A DNA stretch of 20,635 nt from a virus, in IMG/VR virus record IMGVR_UViG_3300035698_013046, positions 1-20,635 of that record; one strand, 5' to 3'. The position numbers were made by a program, and so were the translations under genes. Within the stretch, counting starts at the first letter, position 1, and each line of letters starts with the position of its first letter. The notes beneath the pieces were generated by a model. The model did no database searches. It saw only the letters and a list, made by a program, of their open reading frames with translations, and had not been told where the DNA came from. Below are positions 8,384-16,998 of this stretch, piece after piece.

Positions 8384-8408
8384 CTTCTAATGATTCGGCA
8401 GTGGGGCA

Positions 8409-9161
8409 ATGGCTACAATAGACTTAAAAATTCAGAATATCTGCGATCACCGTGTCCAGGCAGAGGTCGTAACTCTCTATAACGACCAGAAGACGCTTGT
8501 TCCTAGATTCCTTATGATGAGTGAGGGGACGATAGAAGTCTATCGTTTTGGTCTTTTAGTGCCAAAAAGTGAGTACTACATAGCAGTTCTTGAAACAAGC
8601 GCTGATGAGCCAGGGACCTACGATTCTCAGAGAATAGTAGTGCTAAAGAAGCGCGATAGATATCTAGGGCCCGTATATACCATTAATTATGTTACTTCTT
8701 TAGACACCTGTCCTAAGTGCATGGGATTTAAGTTCACTGATGAGATTAAAATCGGATCTAAAGGGAACCTTAATACTGTAGAGGGCCTAGATCAGCTTGC
8801 ACAGAATATGGAAAAGAATGTTATCACTGATATAGGGACAAACCTATTCCATCCTTGGGTGGGGAACAATATCAGATCCTTGATAGGCCAGAAGGCACTT
8901 GACGTGAATTACATTGAAGCTGAGATAAAGAGTGAAATAAGATCTAGTATCTCTAAGTTTAGAGATACTCAAGTACAGCATGCTGATTCTAACCCAAGCG
9001 TTGGGGTGATTGAGCAGCTCAAGCAGATAGACTCTATCGAAGTTACAAGAGATAATGACGACCCTACAGTATTTAGAGCATTTGTTAAGTATACCAGTTT
9101 ATCGGGGCTATCTATAGAGTTTAACACTCTTGTAGATCTCCAGAATTTTAGGGTAAGATAA
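8409..9161 (+). CDS. gp25/W-like baseplate wedge protein with beta N-terminal extension
   Basis: 250 residues. An in-frame stop at 8391 limits the start to this ATG; its Shine-Dalgarno is poor (GGGG only two bases away). Residues about 138-250 resemble the gp25/GPW family of T4 and P2: a GTNLFHPWVGNNIRSLIGQK segment, where family members usually have a T-x-x-G...F...G motif; then helices, and a final beta section. In that family the protein joins the wedge near the sheath attachment and the gp6/J dimer. Residues 1-95 are an added beta-rich domain, joined through a CPKC motif (Cys101 and Cys104). Typical gp25 proteins are about 110-140 residues, so the extension roughly doubles the size. The next gene, two bases on, is the J/gp6-like partner, which supports the call. 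Confidence 0.7.
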   Translation: MATIDLKIQNICDHRVQAEVVTLYNDQKTLVPRFLMMSEGTIEVYRFGLLVPKSEYYIAVLETSADEPGTYDSQRIVVLKKRDRYLGPVYTINYVTSLDTCPKCMGFKFTDEIKIGSKGNLNTVEGLDQLAQNMEKNVITDIGTNLFHPWVGNNIRSLIGQKALDVNYIEAEIKSEIRSSISKFRDTQVQHADSNPSVGVIEQLKQIDSIEVTRDNDDPTVFRAFVKYTSLSGLSIEFNTLVDLQNFRVR

Positions 9162-9163
9162 AG

Positions 9164-12100
9164 ATGTCGGTACAAGCACCAAATATTCAACTTCCCAGCA
9201 GCGACAACTTCTACACCTCTGACTTAGGTCAGGTAGTGAGCGGTACTGTTACACATGATGTAACAAAAATAGGGTACACCTATGCACTGCAAGGAAGCTC
9301 GGACCCTACGGCGCCCTCGTACTCCGCAGAGATATCCTATGTTGCAATGTCACTCACAGCCCCTGTTACTGGTAATGAGACCATGCTTCCATGGTCCTTT
9401 GATAGTCAGTACCTTGAGGAGACTCTAGAGGTAGGTAAGAAGCTATCACTCAGATTCTATGCTATTGATGAGGTCTCTAACACCACTAGCCTTCCTTCAG
9501 AGATTGTAACATACTTTGTAGAAGAAGAGCAGATTCTCATTAGCGCTCCCTTGGTAACAGGTCTTGAAGTGCTGAGAAAAAACACTTCTTTAACCGTGGT
9601 TAATAAGAGCCCTGAGATGGCAGGTTTCCAAGGGGACCTACTCGGGCTAAATTATTACATCAGTACAGAAGCTGGTGGCGGGGTGTCCGGATATACCCGG
9701 ATGAATGAAGAGCTAGTTACAGTACCCTACCAGATTGTTGAATCAAAGATAGAAGTAAGTGATGAAGTAAATAAGGCTGGTGGCACAGAAGTCAATACTA
9801 TTGAGTATCAGGTAAGTGAAGAAACAGAGTTTCGATATTCACTAGATAGTCAGATTTTTGAAAGATTGATCAATAATGGATCTCTGCCTAGTATCAACTA
9901 TAATGAGACAACCGTATTTTACTTTGTAGTCACCTCCGTAGTTTTTGATAATGAGTTAGCACAAAACATAGAGAGCGACTTCAGTCCTGAGGTGGAAGGA
10001 AGATTCGTCACTTTTCTACCTCTATATAGGGATCTTCCTCCTAGAAACATGCAAGATATAACCTTGTCCATGTCTCGTAGCATGCTTAGTAAGAACTCAA
10101 AGGTGAATCTTGCTGCAGGCAGTGTGCTTAGGGATCTTACAGATCCAGTATCTAATGAGTTCTCTAATCAGTACATCATTCAAGACTTTGTATTCAGATC
10201 TGGTTCATGGGATGGGCTAGTAGGCTTTGATGATGCCGATGGTGATGGATATTCTGACCCAGTAGAAGAGAGCTCTTTAAAGATCCGATTAGCTCAGGCA
10301 TTAAAGATCGCAAACAGCTCGCAGTTGCAGGCCATAATCGATGAGTCCTTTGACAAGCTCGCTGGAAACTTCAATACTACAAGGCTTCCAGGATCACCTG
10401 CTTCCGGTCAGGTAATATTCTATGCCCCTGAAATTCCTATCGATGGATTAGAGATTCAAGATGGGGCTGTAGTGGCTAGCGCTCCTGATGAGGATAGTAC
10501 AACATCTACTCAATTCCTGGTTCAAGGCTCAAGATTCATACCATTTGAGAACAAAGACACTTTTTACAACATGGACACAGAGCGCTATGAAGTCATAGCA
10601 GACATCGTCTCTTTCGCCTCTGGTGAAGATGGCAATGTAAATGCCGGTACGATTACCATAAGAGTCTCTGGGGTGGATAGCAAGCTTAAGGTTACTAACA
10701 CCACTCCTACTACTGGGGGTAGAGACTTTGAGCTGAATGTATCATTAGCCAATAGAGCTAAATTGGGGTTTGTCTCACTTGATACCGGTACCGAGGGAGC
10801 CTATATGAAGGAATCCCTAGCTGTTAGCGGTGTTGAGCAGGCCCGAGTAGAAAAGAGTGGCGACTCCCTAATGAGGAGAGACATCCTTAGCACTGGAGAG
10901 GTTGTGGGTGGGAAGGTTGACGTGTATATCAAGGGGTTCAGAAGCCTCCAGACCTCTGATACCTTTGCCTTTCAGTACGAGAGCCCCTCTACGCTTGGAA
11001 CCGAGGGAGGAGAGAGATTCTTTGTTGAGTCCGCTTCCTACTTCAGACTTAGGACTTTAAATCCTAAGGTCGGAGCAGCCACCCCTATCTTTGAAGCTAC
11101 GAAGATCAGAAACGTCACAAGATCCAAAGACTATGATATGGCTGGAATCGTTGTGGGTGCAGGCGATGGAGATACCGTGCAACTAGCTCAGAACTCCTCT
11201 AATATCGCGATCGGAATGGCCACACTAGATGTTATTGAAGTCGATTATAGATATAGAGGTTCAGATACATACACAACTACTACCCAACCGCTAGAGAGCG
11301 TCGTTTCCGTAACTGGTGATCTAGACGGAATACTGCCTACAGAGAACTACCGTGTTGTCAAGCTAGAGGATCCTTTACTTGCCGGAAGGAGTACTGAGGC
11401 GAGTGATGGTATCAAGATAGTCTTTCTTAATGGCAGGCCTACAGAAGCTCTGCAGACTATTGCAGCCGAATCTCACCAGTTCTTAACACTAAGTGCTGTT
11501 AGCCTGCGGAAGATGGGAGTGGATCCTGATACTATTGTGGTATCGGCGGATCCCGAGCAAGCTCAGGTGTACGATAAGGATGTTGACTACTCCATAGTTA
11601 TAGGTAACGGCCGTACAGCTACCCAAATAATATCTCAGCCTAACAGCGCCTTAAGAAACGGATCTATCGCTTATGTTTCATACTCCTGTGGGCAGAACTT
11701 CACTATTGTGTACTCAGTTAATGGAGTACTGCAGGATGTTAAGGATAAGCTTGAGGATGAGAAGACTGCTAGTGCCGGTGCTGATGTAGCGATAAAAGCT
11801 GCAGTTAGGAACCAGGTTCAGATCTCTGTTCAGGTTATAAGAAAAAACAATACTGAAGAGATCGATGTTATCAATAAGATCCAGACTGTCTTAGGAAATT
11901 TTATCAACCAAAATCAGATGGGACAATCGCTCTATCTTGATGATGTTGTTTCAAAAGTAAAGAATATTGATGAAGTAGATCATATCCTGTTGCCTGTGTC
12001 CGTGATGCAGAAAGCTGATGGGTCCTTTATCCCTAATGATGTCCTAGGTTCTGTAGACTTCATAGTCTACAATGAGAACTCAAATAGTGGCATCACATCA

Positions 12101-12460
12101 TATGTGTCATCAGATCCTGTACTCAATTACGGGACTGTGGATAACGGTGGACCCTCCAACTTATTTAGGACTGTATATGAGAATGGCATCCAGCTAGTAA
12201 TGGCTGAATCCTCTCTAGAAGTCTCACAGATAAGGGGCCGGGCCTACATACAGGCTGATGGAAGAATCATTGTTAGTACTAGGGACTCAGAACCTCCTCA
12301 GTTGAAACAATACTCCGCAGCATATTATACATTTGAAGCACCTGGTGAAGAGAAGTCAGGTGATATCTTCGTAGATCAGATTGAACATCTTTGGGCCGGG
12401 GCGAATAGCATACAAGTTGATGCTACAGCTGTTCAGGTTCCTATTAAGAGAGGTCTCTAA
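9164..12460 (+). CDS. gp6/J-like baseplate wedge protein
   Basis: 1,098 residues. Residues about 1-290 are Ig- or fibronectin-like beta strands. From about residue 294, the segment PPRNMQDITLSMSRSMLS leads to GSVLRDLTDPVSNEF and IIQDFVFRSGS, the usual opening of Baseplate_J proteins. A calcium-type loop follows, D357-A-D359-G-D361-G-Y-S-D365. The GSPASGQVIFY strand near 410-420 fits the family's G-x-V core. Residues about 870-965 (AGADVAIKAAVRNQVQISV through VDHILLPVSVMQKADGSF) match the C-terminal Baseplate_J pattern. T4 gp6 and P2 J form the dimeric wedge that holds the baseplate ring and opens on contraction. P2 J is about 300 residues, so the extra length is added beta domains. The gene follows the gp25-like partner and shares its last base with the next ATG (TAATG). 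Confidence 0.78.
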   Translation: MSVQAPNIQLPSSDNFYTSDLGQVVSGTVTHDVTKIGYTYALQGSSDPTAPSYSAEISYVAMSLTAPVTGNETMLPWSFDSQYLEETLEVGKKLSLRFYAIDEVSNTTSLPSEIVTYFVEEEQILISAPLVTGLEVLRKNTSLTVVNKSPEMAGFQGDLLGLNYYISTEAGGGVSGYTRMNEELVTVPYQIVESKIEVSDEVNKAGGTEVNTIEYQVSEETEFRYSLDSQIFERLINNGSLPSINYNETTVFYFVVTSVVFDNELAQNIESDFSPEVEGRFVTFLPLYRDLPPRNMQDITLSMSRSMLSKNSKVNLAAGSVLRDLTDPVSNEFSNQYIIQDFVFRSGSWDGLVGFDDADGDGYSDPVEESSLKIRLAQALKIANSSQLQAIIDESFDKLAGNFNTTRLPGSPASGQVIFYAPEIPIDGLEIQDGAVVASAPDEDSTTSTQFLVQGSRFIPFENKDTFYNMDTERYEVIADIVSFASGEDGNVNAGTITIRVSGVDSKLKVTNTTPTTGGRDFELNVSLANRAKLGFVSLDTGTEGAYMKESLAVSGVEQARVEKSGDSLMRRDILSTGEVVGGKVDVYIKGFRSLQTSDTFAFQYESPSTLGTEGGERFFVESASYFRLRTLNPKVGAATPIFEATKIRNVTRSKDYDMAGIVVGAGDGDTVQLAQNSSNIAIGMATLDVIEVDYRYRGSDTYTTTTQPLESVVSVTGDLDGILPTENYRVVKLEDPLLAGRSTEASDGIKIVFLNGRPTEALQTIAAESHQFLTLSAVSLRKMGVDPDTIVVSADPEQAQVYDKDVDYSIVIGNGRTATQIISQPNSALRNGSIAYVSYSCGQNFTIVYSVNGVLQDVKDKLEDEKTASAGADVAIKAAVRNQVQISVQVIRKNNTEEIDVINKIQTVLGNFINQNQMGQSLYLDDVVSKVKNIDEVDHILLPVSVMQKADGSFIPNDVLGSVDFIVYNENSNSGITSYVSSDPVLNYGTVDNGGPSNLFRTVYENGIQLVMAESSLEVSQIRGRAYIQADGRIIVSTRDSEPPQLKQYSAAYYTFEAPGEEKSGDIFVDQIEHLWAGANSIQVDATAVQVPIKRGL

Positions 12461-15400
12461 TGGCTCAGAATTTAGGTAATGGGGTATCTTACGTATTTGA
12501 GGCCGAAGGCTATAATTACGATAAGGTTGTATTTAACGATGGCAGACCACCACTGGCCTCAGAACTAAACTTGGCTCAAGAGCTAGGTGACTTACTGAAC
12601 AGAAAAAGATCTGCAGATACGCCTTCAGGTTGGTTTACCGCAAATAAGCCTCATGTAGATCCTGCGCTAGTTAATAGCTTCCTCACACAGGATCCTAGCT
12701 CACCTACTCCAGAGATAGCTATCGTAAATGGTTGGCCTATACTAGTTACAAATACTGCGTACCAAACGCCTCTTGTAAATAAGGTAGACCTTAGCAACTT
12801 CCCACTACTTAAAGGGGCTCGTATTGACGGGGTATTTCTAGAAGTATGGAGAGCTAATATCGATGAAGAGAATGATGGAGTAACCTCTCCGGATACTGTA
12901 TCTAATATCTCCAATCTCAAAACAATCTATGCAATCGATGCACAGGTAGCATGGGCAGCTGGAACCAACGGATCTTTAGCTAAGACGGAAGATGGTGGCT
13001 CTAACTGGGTGGTACAACCCTCACCTACTAGCTACTCTATAAATGATATTAAGTGGCAGACATCCAGTATTGGGTGGATCGTATGCGATAATGGGTCTCT
13101 GTATAAAACGAATAACGGAGGCGTTACTTGGTTTAAGATAGGGCTAGGAACAAACTCAAATCTTAATTCGATCTCAATCATCGGTGATAACAAACTTTGG
13201 ATTTGTGGAGACAACGGCGCCCTTTATAAGACTGAGGATGGAGAAACTTTTAGGGAGCTTGTGAACACACAGGGTACCTCTGAGAACCTTTCCAGCATAT
13301 TCATGTATGATGCGATAGTCGGTTGGGTTTGCGGGTCTGAGGGAACTTACCTTAGAACACAAGATGGTGGAGAGAGCTGGAGTCGTATACCCATTTTCCT
13401 AGATACAGGAACAGAGCTTGGACGGAGCGTATCTAGCCAGCTAAACGCTGTACAGTTCGTCAACCTTAATGATGGTTGGGTTGTTGGAGACGGTGGCCTC
13501 ATCCTTAGATCTGTTGATGGCGGTAGAACCTGGGCAGATACCAGCAGTGCAGTATACAATTCTGAAACAGAAGAGTACGCTCCTATTACTAGGAATCTCA
13601 ATGGAGTCTCTATCTATAGAGAAGAGCCAGTCCAGATCAATTTAAACCTTTATAGGGCACCGGCACAAAGAGAGGCATACTTCAGCAGCGCTAGCTATGT
13701 CGTGACCCCTACAACACTAGTTCTTACTTATATAGAGAGAACTACAGGCACTCCTTACTCACAATCACTTATACTAGCCCGGTATCCAACAGATCAGGAT
13801 CTTGTTGACGCTATTAATGCCTTGGTGCAGAACGGCCTAAGGGTCTTTGGGGCCTCTTTAGACTTCACTGAGACGGCCTACACCAGTCGTACTAATACTG
13901 GCTCAGTTTCCAATATCGAAATTACTCAGATTATATTCTCACTTGGAGACAGAGCAGGGATCGTCGGTGAGGGTGGATTAGTTCTCAGCACCTCTAATAG
14001 TGGAGCTCAATGGCTTATAGAAGACATGCCAGTATCCTTCGATCTGTATAGCTCTTCTTTCATAGACTCTAGTACCGGTTGGGTAGTAGGAGAGCAGGCC
14101 ACAGTTGTTTCTTATGATGCAGCGCTAGCCAGTCCTTGGACTCGACAGCAGACAGAGCTTAAGAATAAGCTACAGCGTAAGATATACTTTGAAGGGAATA
14201 CCGGAGCACTGAATAGCTCCAACCCTAACAACAATAGCATTGACCCTAATGTTAATATTGAAACAGCCACTAGGACCCAGCTTCAGTATAGCATCAGGGT
14301 TATTGAAGGCGTTGATATTACGAACTATCAAGAGGCCGGACTCGGAGCTGAATATGTTCTAGCCCTCGGGCCTAATGGTAACATAGCTGATGCTGGGACT
14401 AACAAATTCGTTAACATGGGAGCCGCTAGAGGGGACTATGGATGCTGGAGAGCTGGCTGTAGAAATACTACTGATGGTTATAGTTGGGCTGTGCCCATGT
14501 TCCTGGTCTCTAGAAGAAACCAAGCCCCTTTCAATGCTGCATCGAACATTAATGGTTCCACAGTTCAGGAACTTAACATAGTTCGACCTGATGGCACTCT
14601 CCCTAACCAGATTATTGAGTCTGACATAGTTGATATTAGAAAGAATATCAACTTTTCAGACTTAGCGGCAGAGCTGGGAAATGGTCTTGATGCCCTACTC
14701 GGTGATACACTAAGAACTAAAGTTAAAAGAGCCTCAGAGAACGGTGCTCAGTCAGGTACAACCTATCTGGTAAGTGATCCTTTTACAGGTCTTGAAGGAA
14801 GTAGAAGTGTTGTAAAGCTGGCACAAGGTGATGTGACTAGTGAATATGTTGCAAGAACTATTTTCTTGGGAGATACCACAGTTGCTGATGGCGACACATC
14901 TATCACTATAACGGCCACAGACGGTACAGGTATTGATGCGAGTGTTGGGAAGCCTACGGAATCCGACTTAACCTTCGCTACCACTCCTAATACACTTTAT
15001 AGTGCTGATAGTACCAACTACTCAGCTAACTACTCAATCAATGAGGACCTTGACGGTATCGCAATTCCAGGCATCTTTGCTAATGTAGGAGATACCCAGC
15101 CTTCCTTTATCCTAGGGCAGGATGTAGGTACTCTTACGACTGAGAAGAGGAATGACGCTGACCAGTACGGTAGAGAGATCAGAGTCACAGGATTTGTTGT
15201 GGAGTCCGGCTATATTAAAGCTGGAACTCAAATCCAATTTGGTGATGAGTCAGGAACCCTTTATACCGTTGTGGAAGACTGCGAAATAGGGGCATCCATA
15301 GCTATTCTGATACTAGACAGGTCTGTTGAGCTGCCTAAGAGGTCTACAACTGTGACCTTCCAGGAAGCGGTATATGGGGTGGACTACTCTGGCCTGCTAT

Positions 15401-16992
15401 ATGTCATCAAAGCCCAAAGAAATGATTACAGCGTTTCAGGTCTTAGAACAATTCCTACGACACCCTTATCAGTACGTAACTCTGATAGCTCCTCTGAGAC
15501 ATTGACTGCTTACTTCAGCAGTATCGATGACACAGAAGAGAGTAGGGAACTTCTTAGTATTGCTAGTACTGTGCCAGGAATCAATAATACTGTAAGGGTA
15601 ATTCCAGGAACCAGAGATTTCTCAGATTCTACTCAGCAGCTAAAAAGCTCCTTAGTTGAGCTAGACTATTGGGTACAGGCTCAGGAGACTACTAATATCC
15701 TACGGGTTCCTAAGAACTACAATGGGTATACCATCTATAGTGTAAAAGCTATTGTTGGCCAGGACGATACCAGCTACAGGATCTTCCAGCTTAGAGACCG
15801 CGAAGAGATAGCTGGTCAAGCTTTTCCTTCGAAGAGCAATATCATAATCGAACTCAGTGAAGCCTATAGGGTCAATGAGGGAGATATCGTGAAGATCGTA
15901 TGTGAGGTTAACTCTGACTCTGACTCAAATAGCAACTTCAATGATACAGTTTTAGGGATCACCGGAGAAGACTATGGTGAATCCGTAGCCAGCTTTAGAA
16001 ATAGCTTTGTATCTACCTTCAGATCTAGGGTTGGTGCTGTAGATAGCTTCTATCAGTCATTCCTTGTAGAAGCTCAGACAGGAAGTATCGAGAATAGCGG
16101 TGTAACCGTAGCAATCTCAGCTCCTGAAGGAGCCATCGTTCTTGGTGTGTCTAAGTACAGTACTAGAGAAGAAGTTGATGAGAACTATTGCTGGTTCATT
16201 GAAAGCACAAGTCTAGAAGCCTACACAAACAATGACCCTGCCTCCTATCTTCAGACTAAGAGAATCACTGTTCTTAGTGGCCATGGTACAAACACCCTGA
16301 CTATCAGATTGGAAGATCTGGGGACTGCAACACAAGGTACGATTCTAGTGCCAATGCTGCTACTAAACACGGCGTTACCTAATAGCCTAGACTCTAGTAG
16401 TGCTCAGGCTTTCTACAGATCCTCTATGTATCAGACTGTTGATGGTATCCTTTCAGAGGTAGACCTCTCCGTAGTGCAAAATCCTACTCAGATGTATATC
16501 TCGAATAATGGTAGCGGTGGCGGTATAGATGGCTTAAACTACGGTAACCCTATCCTGCACATTCCAACTCCGGATGATATCACAACAAATGCAGCATTCT
16601 TTAACCCAGATGGGTTGTGGTTTGACGGCGCCTTTGTTGAATCAGGTTTCACAGCAATGCCTTTACAGGATGCTCCTTTAGTCGGAGACTCGCTAACTAT
16701 TGCAGACCCTACGATGGATAGGCTGGGAAGAGCCTATTATCAGACTGCCAATGATACCTTAAATTGGACTGCAAGGCCTATGCAGAAGCCGGCACCTAGG
16801 AAGATTTTTGTTCCGATGCTGGTGAAGGTTAATTCCAACGTAACATCTCCTTTCTTAAGAGGTGAGATACTTCTCATGGTCGTATCTAAGTCTCTTAATA
16901 TGCAGCTGGAAAATAAGATAAATCTAAGTGATGCCGTGGGGGATACTCAGGTAGCCCTTTACCGCTTGCCTAGAATGCCCATGGTAAGGTAG
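12460..16992 (+). CDS. Baseplate-associated protein with seven-bladed Ycf48/BNR-type propeller
   Basis: 1,510 residues. The ATG overlaps the upstream TAA, with GAGAGG seven bases before it. Residues 1-60 include FNDGRPPLASELNLAQELG, a conserved-looking phage N-terminal segment that may dock to the virion. Residues about 152-558 form seven GW-x-x-G...T-x-D-G-G-x-x-W repeats like those of Ycf48 and other Asp-box propellers. The Asp-boxes begin at residues 175, 216, 257, 299, 350 and 510; the seventh repeat is degenerate. A different module (about 407-465) interrupts repeats five and six. Residues about 640-760 hold a GCWRAGC pair and SWAVPMFLVSRRN...DIVDIRKN, a pattern I associate with large phage tail proteins. 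The remainder is beta-rich. Its place between J- and I-like genes suggests a peripheral baseplate or adsorption protein. There is no catalytic evidence for a sialidase. Confidence 0.75.
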   Translation: MAQNLGNGVSYVFEAEGYNYDKVVFNDGRPPLASELNLAQELGDLLNRKRSADTPSGWFTANKPHVDPALVNSFLTQDPSSPTPEIAIVNGWPILVTNTAYQTPLVNKVDLSNFPLLKGARIDGVFLEVWRANIDEENDGVTSPDTVSNISNLKTIYAIDAQVAWAAGTNGSLAKTEDGGSNWVVQPSPTSYSINDIKWQTSSIGWIVCDNGSLYKTNNGGVTWFKIGLGTNSNLNSISIIGDNKLWICGDNGALYKTEDGETFRELVNTQGTSENLSSIFMYDAIVGWVCGSEGTYLRTQDGGESWSRIPIFLDTGTELGRSVSSQLNAVQFVNLNDGWVVGDGGLILRSVDGGRTWADTSSAVYNSETEEYAPITRNLNGVSIYREEPVQINLNLYRAPAQREAYFSSASYVVTPTTLVLTYIERTTGTPYSQSLILARYPTDQDLVDAINALVQNGLRVFGASLDFTETAYTSRTNTGSVSNIEITQIIFSLGDRAGIVGEGGLVLSTSNSGAQWLIEDMPVSFDLYSSSFIDSSTGWVVGEQATVVSYDAALASPWTRQQTELKNKLQRKIYFEGNTGALNSSNPNNNSIDPNVNIETATRTQLQYSIRVIEGVDITNYQEAGLGAEYVLALGPNGNIADAGTNKFVNMGAARGDYGCWRAGCRNTTDGYSWAVPMFLVSRRNQAPFNAASNINGSTVQELNIVRPDGTLPNQIIESDIVDIRKNINFSDLAAELGNGLDALLGDTLRTKVKRASENGAQSGTTYLVSDPFTGLEGSRSVVKLAQGDVTSEYVARTIFLGDTTVADGDTSITITATDGTGIDASVGKPTESDLTFATTPNTLYSADSTNYSANYSINEDLDGIAIPGIFANVGDTQPSFILGQDVGTLTTEKRNDADQYGREIRVTGFVVESGYIKAGTQIQFGDESGTLYTVVEDCEIGASIAILILDRSVELPKRSTTVTFQEAVYGVDYSGLLYVIKAQRNDYSVSGLRTIPTTPLSVRNSDSSSETLTAYFSSIDDTEESRELLSIASTVPGINNTVRVIPGTRDFSDSTQQLKSSLVELDYWVQAQETTNILRVPKNYNGYTIYSVKAIVGQDDTSYRIFQLRDREEIAGQAFPSKSNIIIELSEAYRVNEGDIVKIVCEVNSDSDSNSNFNDTVLGITGEDYGESVASFRNSFVSTFRSRVGAVDSFYQSFLVEAQTGSIENSGVTVAISAPEGAIVLGVSKYSTREEVDENYCWFIESTSLEAYTNNDPASYLQTKRITVLSGHGTNTLTIRLEDLGTATQGTILVPMLLLNTALPNSLDSSSAQAFYRSSMYQTVDGILSEVDLSVVQNPTQMYISNNGSGGGIDGLNYGNPILHIPTPDDITTNAAFFNPDGLWFDGAFVESGFTAMPLQDAPLVGDSLTIADPTMDRLGRAYYQTANDTLNWTARPMQKPAPRKIFVPMLVKVNSNVTSPFLRGEILLMVVSKSLNMQLENKINLSDAVGDTQVALYRLPRMPMVR
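12913..14133 (+). repeat. Seven degenerate Ycf48/Asp-box propeller repeats
   Basis: Seven imperfect protein repeats of about 40 residues share GW(V/I)xG-x-x-G-x-(L/I)-x-x-(T/S)-x-D-G-G-x-x-W. The Asp-box segments are KTEDGGSNW, KTNNGGVTW, KTEDGETF, RTQDGGESW, RSVDGGRTW and STSNSGAQW, followed by a seventh copy (GWVVGEQATVVSYD) that keeps the GW part but not the box. Repeats one to five are contiguous; roughly 150 residues separate the fifth and sixth boxes. Seven copies would close a standard seven-bladed propeller. The similarity is at protein level; no long identical DNA repeats were noticed. Confidence 0.8.
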
Positions 16993-16998
16993 TAGTTA

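Noticed and set aside
8390-8480. Short + strand frame starting ATG at 8390 across the gp25-like start
   Set aside because: It has about 29 codons, no ribosome site and an unconvincing composition, and overlaps a well-supported gene.
12913-14133. A photosynthesis gene or sialidase, and hence a cyanophage
   Set aside because: Only the propeller repeat pattern matches. The domain is embedded in a phage structural protein, lacks visible sialidase catalytic residues, and nothing else points to cyanobacteria.
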